Positions 6,742-11,750 of a stretch of DNA of 37,640 nucleotides are shown in pieces. A program made the position numbers and the translations under genes. Where the stretch lies: NCBI GenBank assembly GCA_017628845.1, contig JAGBYI010000006.1:1-37640 (forward strand). The letters run 5' to 3'. Within the stretch, counting starts at the first letter, position 1, and each line of letters starts with the position of its first letter. The stretch is from Bacteroidaceae bacterium (GTDB lineage: Bacteria; Bacteroidota; Bacteroidia; Bacteroidales; Bacteroidaceae). Under the pieces are notes generated by a model that made no database searches, was not told the DNA's origin, and was given only the letters and a program-made list of their open reading frames with translations.

Positions 6742-7032
6742 ATGGGATATCAACTCATAAAAGAAGCTAAGGCTCTTGAAGATTATCGTGTTGCCGTTGT
6801 GTTCGACAACGGCGAGAGCGGTATATTCGACTGCAAGCCATATTTCGATATGGGATATTACAAGCCGCTTAAGGATGCAGCGCTTTTCAAGTGTGTGCGC
6901 GTTTCTTACGGCTGGCTTAATTGGCCGGGAGATATCGACATCGGTGCTGATGATGTGTGGGCTGATGCGGAGAGATCCGCGCCGAAAACGGCGCGGCGCA
7001 GGACGGCCAAGCGCGAACCTGCCATGGGGTGA
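6742..7032 (+). CDS. DUF2442 family protein, partner of DUF4160
   Basis: 96 aa, with a good ribosome site (GAGGAAGG). Family features: DYRVAVVFDNGESGIFDCKPYF near residues 14-35, then the WPGDIDIGADDVW block near 66-78. The C-terminal tail (residues 80-96) is rich in Arg and Lys and may bind nucleic acid. Probably co-transcribed with the upstream DUF4160 gene. A GCA-loop hairpin lies 13 bp after the stop. Confidence 0.8.
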   Translation: MGYQLIKEAKALEDYRVAVVFDNGESGIFDCKPYFDMGYYKPLKDAALFKCVRVSYGWLNWPGDIDIGADDVWADAERSAPKTARRRTAKREPAMG

Positions 7033-7044
7033 TCTTCGCGAATA

Positions 7045-7063
7045 GGCTGAGCGCAGCTCAGCC
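7045..7063 (+). repeat. GCA-loop hairpin, copy 1
   Basis: GGCTGAGC-GCA-GCTCAGCC: 8-bp perfect stem and GCA loop, preceded by ATA and followed by ATCTTCACTT. One of four elements of the same design (others at 9477, 11679 and 19132). Confidence 0.85.
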
Positions 7064-7168
7064 ATCTTCACTTGCTTTCATGCCAGCATCTGGCGAATCA
7101 GGCGGGGCGCGGATGTGAGACGGAAGCCTGAGCAGGCGGGGCTGTTCCCAATTTTTTTTTTTGACATC

Positions 7169-7196
7169 TTGTTTTTGAAAGCACATCTGATATAAT
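7169..7196 (+). promoter_or_regulatory. Promoter of the TPR membrane protein
   Basis: Extended -10 TGA-TATAAT (hexamer 7191-7196) with a weak TTGTTT at 7169-7174, downstream of an 11-T tract. A perfect TTGACA at 7161 is too far away (24 bp) to pair with this -10. Confidence 0.6.
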
Positions 7197-7236
7197 ACAA
7201 TACAAAACACTTTTAGAAGAAGAAAGGAGTTTTGTT

Positions 7237-8142
7237 ATGTTTGCTTGCTCAGAAAAAGTGTGTGAACTGTTTTTCTCTCTGGATAACATACGGATTGTTG
7301 TGCTGTGCGCAGTGATTGCGGTGTGTGGAGCGTTTGGAGGCGTTGTCGGTGGCTTTTACCGATGGAAATGTGGTATTTGTCCGAAACCTTCTTCAAGGAT
7401 GGAATACTTTTACTTCGCCCTTTTTGGGATAGTTGCAGCATTCGCAATAATGTTGGTGTGTAAATGGATGGGGTTGGTCTTTGATAATCCAGGATCCCTT
7501 TCAAAGGGGTTATATGTAATTGGTATATCTGTGGTTTCTGGTTTTTTTGCAATGCGTATTCTTCCTCATTTGGGAAGCGTTATAGAAGACCGGTTGAGTC
7601 AGCTTTCTCAAAAAGTCGATGAAACTCAAAATCAGGTCGCCATGAATATTGCAAGAATTAAGGATGATGAAGACTATGGTAGATTACTTGGTTGCGCTGA
7701 AATGGCTTTGACGACCGGCAAGTCAGGCGATCGTCAGGAGGCCATACGGTGTATTGAAGAAAACTTGGAGCGTTTTTCTCATCGTCGGACTCTCAACATC
7801 TACTATGGAAGGCTATTGCGAAAAGAAGGAAATATTCATGAAGCAATAAAAGTGTTGGAGAACTTCACGCATAAATTAAGGGCCCGGCGTGCAGATTGTC
7901 TGCATCGCAATGATTGTAGCGCATTGGGGGCTGCGTATTTCAATATCGCTTGCTATTATGCATTGCTTTTCGTTGACGAGAGGAACCGAGGAGATGAAAA
8001 GCTTCTGGGGAAAGTGAAGTCGTCGCTACAAGAAGCAATAAAGAATGATTCTATATATGAGCGGTTGTGGAGAGATGACGATGATCTGAAACCTATTGCG
8101 GATGAACACCCTTGTTTGTTGCAGGATTCCTTGCATGGATAA
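7237..8142 (+). CDS. Membrane protein with cytoplasmic TPR-like domain
   Basis: 301 aa, with AAAGGAG before the ATG. Three hydrophobic segments lie near residues 20-42, 57-78 and 90-107, followed by a short coiled coil (residues 115-140) and a helical-repeat domain with TPR character (DYGRLLGCAEMAL, EAIRCIEENLERF, NIYYGRLLRKEGNIHEAIKVLE, AYFNIACYYALL). It has its own promoter and lies in the AT-rich accessory region between a toxin-like pair and the repressor. That is a typical place for lysogenic-conversion or superinfection-exclusion genes. The function itself is unknown. Confidence 0.75.
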   Translation: MFACSEKVCELFFSLDNIRIVVLCAVIAVCGAFGGVVGGFYRWKCGICPKPSSRMEYFYFALFGIVAAFAIMLVCKWMGLVFDNPGSLSKGLYVIGISVVSGFFAMRILPHLGSVIEDRLSQLSQKVDETQNQVAMNIARIKDDEDYGRLLGCAEMALTTGKSGDRQEAIRCIEENLERFSHRRTLNIYYGRLLRKEGNIHEAIKVLENFTHKLRARRADCLHRNDCSALGAAYFNIACYYALLFVDERNRGDEKLLGKVKSSLQEAIKNDSIYERLWRDDDDLKPIADEHPCLLQDSLHG

Positions 8143-8150
8143 GATGGATT

Positions 8151-8159
8151 TGATATAAT
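8151..8159 (+). promoter_or_regulatory. Extended -10 promoter of a short transcript
   Basis: TGA-TATAAT at 8151-8159, just after the stop of the TPR gene, with no clear -35. It leads into a short ORF and two hairpins. Confidence 0.55.
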
Positions 8160-8193
8160 TAGGCATCTTTTTAAAAATAACACAGGAGTGAAG

Positions 8194-8229
8194 ATGATGA
8201 AAATGTTCAATTTAGAGCGTGGTTTTTAA
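8194..8229 (+). CDS. 11-aa minigene MMKMFNLERGF
   Basis: ATG 8194 to TAA 8229, preceded by ACAGGAG at a normal distance. Too short for family assignment. The promoter, ribosome site and terminator around it suggest that it is translated. Confidence 0.35.
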   Translation: MMKMFNLERGF

Positions 8230-8251
8230 GCGCACTGGCTTTGCCAGACAT

Positions 8252-8292
8252 AAAACAAGACGCCTTGGCTTTGGGCTGTGGCGTCTTGTTTT
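8252..8292. terminator. Strong intrinsic terminator, probably bidirectional
   Basis: AAAACAAGACGCC (8252-8264) pairs perfectly with GGCGTCTTGTTTT (8280-8292) around a 15-nt loop; A and T tracts on both sides allow termination in both directions. Confidence 0.85.
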
Positions 8293-8320
8293 TTGCTTTC
8301 AAGCTATCATTTTCCGGATG

Positions 8321-8354
8321 AGGCGGGGCGCGATTTAGGTGCCTCGCCTTTTTT
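8321..8354 (+). terminator. Intrinsic terminator
   Basis: AGGCGGGGC (8321-8329) pairs with GCCTCGCCT (8341-8349), one G-U pair, 11-nt loop, followed by a T run to 8354. It lies between the rightward TPR/minigene unit and the leftward repressor operon. Confidence 0.75.
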
Positions 8355-8371
8355 ATGCCTATTCAAAAATA

Positions 8372-8770
8372 TTATCGCGTGATACATTTTATGTATCCCA
8401 TAAGTTCTTCGTCGGATGGTGGTGGCAGGTTAATTTTCTTCTCAGTGAGTCGTTGACATGGACTACGCCTGATCATCAAACATATATATTCGGGCTTATG
8501 CACATGAGGAGAAATCACAAACTCCAAGTTTCTCCGAAAGCAGTAAAAAGCAAGCTTTGAAAAAAGTTCGGGACGCACAAGGTCGATAATTTCAGTGCAT
8601 AGCCAGGTGTCATTATTAATTCGGTACGTCTGCCACTTTTGCGAATTTTCAAACATACTCTTAAACAAAGGGTCGTTGACAAGGTGCTGATAATCACGCA
8701 ATGGAGTCTTTTTCATTTTAGGATCTCGTGGAAAAGAATATGATTGCTGATAGTTGCTGTCCTGTTTCAT
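8372..8770 (-). CDS. Hypothetical protein co-transcribed with the repressor
   Basis: 132 aa from the ATG at 8770, chosen because AAAGGAAC precedes it; the frame is open upstream to 8833 but overlaps the repressor gene. The protein is basic, with features such as WLCTEIIDLVRPELFSKLAF near the middle and PSDEELMGYIKCITR at the end. No family recognised. It lies 37 bp downstream of the repressor on the same strand, so it is expected to be made in the lysogen and could take part in immunity or exclusion (inference). Confidence 0.6.
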   Translation of the reverse strand: MKQDSNYQQSYSFPRDPKMKKTPLRDYQHLVNDPLFKSMFENSQKWQTYRINNDTWLCTEIIDLVRPELFSKLAFYCFRRNLEFVISPHVHKPEYICLMIRRSPCQRLTEKKINLPPPSDEELMGYIKCITR

Positions 8771-8807
8771 CGGGTAGTTCCTTTCTTTGTGTTTATAGTT
8801 TGCTGAA

Positions 8808-9173
8808 TTAAAGACCTTGTTCGATTTCTTCAACCGTTTTCAGAAAGGCGGTTGCCTGTTCTACGGCCTTTTCCGCTTTCTGTTTGAAGTAACGAACTTG
8901 TTTTTTCATTCCATTTTCGTGTGATAAATTTTTATCGGTGCTACACGAATTTGAATTGCTGCGGACATCCGACAGACCGAGCAACCAATCGGCCGAGCAA
9001 CTATTCTTTATACAGATCTGTATAATCTTCTCTCCTGAAGGAGTATTTTCACCCTTAAGATAACGATCCATCATGGGCTGTGCTATACCACATTTTGTCG
9101 CAAAAGCAGATACATTTTGCGATCCTTTTAAGATTGCAAGCCTTGCAACCATAAGCGATAAATTTTTATTCAT
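8808..9173 (-). CDS. XRE-family (CI-like) repressor
   Basis: 121 aa. Helix-turn-helix domain at about residues 5-67 (ARLAILKGSQNVSAFATKCGIAQPMMDRYLKGE, then CSADWLLGL), followed by a linker and a C-terminal helix (residues 90-121) that could dimerise. It lacks the peptidase domain of lambda CI, so induction would not use RecA-driven self-cleavage. It is divergent from the early operon across a 100-bp control region with two inverted-repeat operators. Expected to keep the rightward early promoter silent in the lysogen. Confidence 0.85.
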   Translation of the reverse strand: MNKNLSLMVARLAILKGSQNVSAFATKCGIAQPMMDRYLKGENTPSGEKIIQICIKNSCSADWLLGLSDVRSNSNSCSTDKNLSHENGMKKQVRYFKQKAEKAVEQATAFLKTVEEIEQGL

Positions 9174-9180
9174 TTTCGTA

Positions 9181-9209
9181 TTGACCTTTTACACGAATTA
9201 GTGTATCTT
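9181..9209 (+). promoter_or_regulatory. Rightward early promoter (pR-like)
   Basis: TTGACC (9181-9186), 17-bp spacer, TATCTT (9204-9209). The inverted repeat at 9190-9205 fills the spacer and touches the -10, so repressor bound there would block polymerase. Confidence 0.7.
9190..9205. promoter_or_regulatory. Operator 1: TACAC-N6-GTGTA
   Basis: Inverted repeat TACACGAATTAGTGTA within the early promoter; the most likely repressor or Cro-like site. A related spaced CGTGT...ACACG pair occurs inside the repressor gene at about 8929-8949. Confidence 0.65.
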
Positions 9210-9217
9210 ATCCCCCG

Positions 9218-9232
9218 TTCTGTATAACAGAA
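9218..9232. promoter_or_regulatory. Operator 2: TTCTGT-ATA-ACAGAA
   Basis: Perfect 6-bp inverted repeat with a 3-bp centre, just downstream of the early promoter. Its sequence differs from operator 1, so it may bind a different protein, possibly the product of the first early gene. Confidence 0.55.
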
Positions 9233-9273
9233 GGTTTTTAATCATAGCAGAAAACGAAGAAAGGTCAAGAAAG

Positions 9274-9462
9274 ATGGGCGCAGAAAAAGCAGAGTTGCGG
9301 ATTGTGAAACGCGAAGTTCCTTCGCGCATGCGTGCGTTTCGGCTTATGCCGACCGAGGATCAGATGCTCGAGGATTATGCCCGTACGCACGAGGCGACTG
9401 TGAGCGACATCGTGATCAGCGCGTTGCGGCAGACCGGCGTGTTGCCGGAGGCGGGGGAGTGA
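9274..9462 (+). CDS. Small DNA-binding protein, ribbon-helix-helix-like
   Basis: 62 aa, first gene of the early operon, ribosome site AAAGGTC. Residues about 20-55 (FRLMPTEDQMLEDYARTHEATVSDIVISALRQ) have the strand, helix, turn, helix pattern of Arc/CopG-type dimers. As first gene after the repressor-controlled promoter it occupies the position of a Cro-type regulator. The fold assignment is inferred from pattern only. Confidence 0.6.
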   Translation: MGAEKAELRIVKREVPSRMRAFRLMPTEDQMLEDYARTHEATVSDIVISALRQTGVLPEAGE

Positions 9463-9476
9463 TAGGGCGATCGGTA

Positions 9477-9495
9477 GGCCGAATGCAATTCGGCC
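9477..9495 (+). repeat. GCA-loop hairpin, copy 2
   Basis: GGCCGAAT-GCA-ATTCGGCC between two early genes, followed by ATCAACACTG and the ribosome site of the next gene. Same geometry as copies at 7045, 11679 and 19132 with a different stem sequence. Confidence 0.85.
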
Positions 9496-9527
9496 ATCAA
9501 CACTGAAAAAGGAAAGGTCAAGAAAAG

Positions 9528-10289
9528 ATGAGCAGAGAGAGAGATCGAGACTGGATGAGAAACACGCTGGCGCGAATTACGCAGCTTGCGCATTCCGGCT
9601 TTGCGGATTTTGATACTGCGACGGCAGAGGAAACAGATTGCCGCATAAGATCTGCGTTGCGTCAGATCGGGCGACTTCTCATCAACAGGGGCGTCAGCAG
9701 TGACGGTGTGCGTATGGCGGATCGGCAGATGTTCCGGAAGTGTGCGTTAGACTGGCTTGAGCGCTTCGTCAAAGAGCTTGGGCGGGACGATTACATGGAA
9801 TCGGCATCCGGTGGCGATGCACTTGAGGTGCTTGCGACGTTTGTATGTGTTAATAGCTACGATATCGTTGCAGGTGTAGCAGATGAGTTCGGACTTGATC
9901 CCGCGGTCGAAGCACGACGGGCAGATGAGCTGGGGGCTGTCGCCAGGAGAGATGTATTCGGGTCGGAGTGCGTAGACGGGGAATCCGCCGACGGTGATGC
10001 GGCGATAGCGGCTGAGATGGTCCGGCGCGGCTTGATTCGGCGTCTGGGGTTCGCATTTGCGCTGCAGCTCGCGGATGTCGCCAAGGGCTGTATCGAGTTG
10101 CGTTTTGAGGGATGCGATCTCAAGGTTGAGCGTGGCAATCTTGCGGCGGCAAAGAAGCGCACCGAAGCGCTCCGCGTATTTGCAGATGCACTCGCAAAGC
10201 TGGAAAACGGCGGGGATGTCGGTGATGTTCATGGGATGATGGATTTTGTCGGTGAAGTTTTGTGCAGAAAATTATATCAAAGAAACTGA
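9528..10289 (+). CDS. Early protein of unknown function; C-terminal two thirds antisense to another gene
   Basis: Open frame of 253 aa with a standard ribosome site (GGAAAGGTC) like its neighbours. Residues 1-73 look like a normal early protein (WMRNTLARITQLAHSGF, then RSALRQIGRLLINRG). Residues 74-235 lie exactly opposite the minus-strand gene 9747-10232 and are rich in Ala, Asp, Glu, Gly and Val, the signature of reading the complement of C-ending codons in register. The real product may therefore be mainly the N-terminal part with a fortuitous extension. No family recognised. Confidence 0.45.
   Translation: MSRERDRDWMRNTLARITQLAHSGFADFDTATAEETDCRIRSALRQIGRLLINRGVSSDGVRMADRQMFRKCALDWLERFVKELGRDDYMESASGGDALEVLATFVCVNSYDIVAGVADEFGLDPAVEARRADELGAVARRDVFGSECVDGESADGDAAIAAEMVRRGLIRRLGFAFALQLADVAKGCIELRFEGCDLKVERGNLAAAKKRTEALRVFADALAKLENGGDVGDVHGMMDFVGEVLCRKLYQRN
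9747..10232 (-). CDS. Antisense zinc-ribbon protein with coiled coil
   Basis: 161 aa on the minus strand inside the plus-strand early operon. Residues 32-60 form a coiled coil (LNLEIASLKTQLDTALGDI). A multi-cysteine ribbon follows: CPSC at 104-107, CYTC at 118-121 and C138/C143. The block FPVYALRPEY...ICPSCFDRG resembles prophage zinc-ribbon proteins I have seen. Third positions are strongly C-rich (ATC, CTC, TGC, GAC), as in true genes here. It has its own extended -10 promoter at 10271-10279. Function unknown. Confidence 0.65.
   Translation of the reverse strand: MNITDIPAVFQLCECICKYAERFGALLCRRKIATLNLEIASLKTQLDTALGDIRELQRKCEPQTPNQAAPDHLSRYRRITVGGFPVYALRPEYISPGDSPQLICPSCFDRGIKSELICYTCNDIVAINTYKRRKHLKCIATGCRFHVIVPPKLFDEALKPV
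10271..10279 (-). promoter_or_regulatory. Extended -10 promoter for the antisense zinc-ribbon gene
   Basis: The minus strand reads TGA-TATAAT. It gives a leader of about 30 nt before the ATG at 10232; no Shine-Dalgarno sequence is evident. Confidence 0.5.
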
Positions 10290-10303
10290 AAGGGAAAGAA
10301 AAG

Positions 10304-10816
10304 ATGAATATGAATTGGGTAGATTGGGCGGTCCTTGCGATGATGGCCGTGGTGATGTTTTTCATTCCGATCGTGATCGGCAAGTACATCGATATGCGTG
10401 TGCGACTGTCGGTGAAAGATAAAGATTTGAATTGGTTTCGGAGTGCGGCCTCGATGTCGTTTCTCCTGGTGGCGAAGATGCGCCGGTGCGTTCCCGGGCG
10501 TGCGCTCGTAATCCTGCCGGACGGGCGCGTGTTCGCGTTTCTGGGAAGCGAGGTTGCGGAGGCTTCGATTCTCGGATGTGAGGCGGTCTATTTTGAGGTG
10601 ATGACGGACCGCGACCGTAAAGGTTTGAACGACCAGGAGATCAAGCTGCGGGTTCCGGATCAGGGAACGCTCTGGCGCGGAAAGATGGGCGACGTGATTG
10701 TGTATTTTGATGCGGTGTTTGGCAAGGGTCTCAGGGACGCTCTTGGGGTTGACGCGTGTGATGCGGCGGCGTTTCACGTTGAGCTGCAGAGCGTTCGCGC
10801 CGGCGAGCTTGATTGA
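10304..10816 (+). CDS. Early membrane protein, unknown function
   Basis: 170 aa from ATG 10304 after GGGAAAGAAAAG; an upstream ATG at 10262 is less likely. One N-terminal transmembrane helix (residues about 8-26, AVLAMMAVVMFFIPIVIG) and a soluble domain with no recognised motif. No family recognised. It precedes two further small early genes in the same direction. Confidence 0.65.
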   Translation: MNMNWVDWAVLAMMAVVMFFIPIVIGKYIDMRVRLSVKDKDLNWFRSAASMSFLLVAKMRRCVPGRALVILPDGRVFAFLGSEVAEASILGCEAVYFEVMTDRDRKGLNDQEIKLRVPDQGTLWRGKMGDVIVYFDAVFGKGLRDALGVDACDAAAFHVELQSVRAGELD

Positions 10817-10843
10817 GATCGGATGTAAGAAAGGAAAAACGCA

Positions 10844-11068
10844 ATGATCGAATGGGTATCTAAGAAGGGCTGCCGCGACAAGGTGGCAGAGGTGCCTGAC
10901 AACTGGCTTGTGAGGTTTGCGGCGAATCAGCCGAACGATATCCGGAAGTTCGGAGACGCCAGGAATTCGACGCTGTTGTTCCGGACGGCGGCGGTTCTGG
11001 CGGCGGTGGAGGCTGGTATGTACTTCGCAACGGAGGAGGAGAAAAAGAAAAAGGCGGAGGCGTCATGA
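10844..11068 (+). CDS. Small hypothetical early protein
   Basis: 74 aa with a GGAAA-type ribosome site. Charged, with a Lys/Glu-rich tail (EEEKKKKAEAS). No family recognised. Its TGA stop overlaps the next ATG (ATGA), so it is coupled to the downstream gene. Confidence 0.65.
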   Translation: MIEWVSKKGCRDKVAEVPDNWLVRFAANQPNDIRKFGDARNSTLLFRTAAVLAAVEAGMYFATEEEKKKKAEAS

Positions 11069-11334
11069 CTTGGCAGTTTGAAAAAGGTGGGGCATATTTT
11101 GCGATTCCGGCGACGCCGGGACTTCCTAAGCGCGTCATGCTGTGCGTTGCGAAGGACGGCCGCCAGGCGACGTTCTCGCGGCTCGGCGGCAAGATGTACC
11201 GTCCGGACATCATGCAGATGTGCGGACGTGAGGTTGCCCAGGTGAAAATGGCCGACTGCGGCGTTTGCACGATTTCGGCGGCGAGCGAAGCAGATCTGCA
11301 GATGGCGGCAGAAGTTGCGGAGGCTATGGGATGA
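11065..11334 (+). CDS. Small hypothetical early protein
   Basis: 89 aa, GGAGG upstream, 4-bp overlaps with both neighbours. Beta-rich N-terminal half (GGAYFAIPATPGLPKRVMLCV) and a C-terminal helix (SEADLQMAAEVAEAMG). No family recognised. Confidence 0.65.
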   Translation: MTWQFEKGGAYFAIPATPGLPKRVMLCVAKDGRQATFSRLGGKMYRPDIMQMCGREVAQVKMADCGVCTISAASEADLQMAAEVAEAMG

Positions 11335-11471
11335 TAAGCGCGAAGTTCTTTCCGTGCGTGCTGATCGCGCTCGATGTTGCCGCCGCAGCGGTGTATGGGT
11401 GTCATGGCGACTGGCGGAGATTTATCTATTGGATCGCTGCGGCGGTGCTGACGGCGACGGTGACTTTTTAA
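11331..11471 (+). CDS. Two-helix membrane protein, 46 aa
   Basis: From ATG 11331 (ATGA overlap with the preceding gene) to TAA 11471. Two hydrophobic helices (residues about 5-22 and 31-45) with a short CHGDWRR loop between them; the second helix reads FIYWIAAAVLTATVTF. Similar tiny hairpin membrane proteins are frequent in phage early operons; the function is unknown. Confidence 0.65.
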   Translation: MISAKFFPCVLIALDVAAAAVYGCHGDWRRFIYWIAAAVLTATVTF

Positions 11472-11495
11472 CCAACAATCTGGAGATAGTGAAAG

Positions 11496-11672
11496 ATGAG
11501 CATTTGCGAAAAGTGCGGGCTTGCCTTCTACGGGAAGGAAGATCAGGCATTGTGCGGGAATTGCAGGCGAAAGGACGGGGCTGCACCCCGAACCCCAGAG
11601 GATGGGAAGGGCGAGAAGAAGGGCTTTTGGCGGCGCTGGTGGGCGAAGCGTTATGGCGCGGGCAGGGGCTGA
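11496..11672 (+). CDS. 58-aa zinc-ribbon protein
   Basis: From ATG 11496, preceded by TGGAGATAGTGAA, to TGA 11672. Two CxxC knuckles (CEKC at 4-7, CGNC at 20-23) are spaced as in a small zinc ribbon, followed by a basic, Trp-rich tail (KKGFWRRWWAKRYG). Possibly a nucleic-acid-binding accessory protein; it lies just upstream of the primase-helicase. Confidence 0.65.
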   Translation: MSICEKCGLAFYGKEDQALCGNCRRKDGAAPRTPEDGKGEKKGFWRRWWAKRYGAGRG

Positions 11673-11678
11673 TAGGTA

Positions 11679-11697
11679 GGCCGATCGCAGATCGGCC
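11679..11697 (+). repeat. GCA-loop hairpin, copy 3
   Basis: GGCCGATC-GCA-GATCGGCC, preceded by GTA and followed by ATCTCCACTG, 6 bp after the zinc-ribbon stop and upstream of the primase-helicase. Confidence 0.85.
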
Positions 11698-11750
11698 ATC
11701 TCCACTGGGACATCGCCATTTGAGCACAATCTGATAAAGGTCAAGAAGGT

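Larger units (their letters stand above)
8166..8292 (+). ncRNA. Candidate small RNA or minigene transcript
   Basis: A self-contained unit: promoter TATAAT 8154-8159, predicted start near 8166, hairpin CTGGC-TTT-GCCAG at 8235-8247, and a strong terminator ending at 8292. Predicted length is about 127 nt. It encloses an 11-codon ORF with a good ribosome site. It could be a regulatory RNA, a leader peptide, or the remnant of an accessory gene. Confidence 0.4.
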
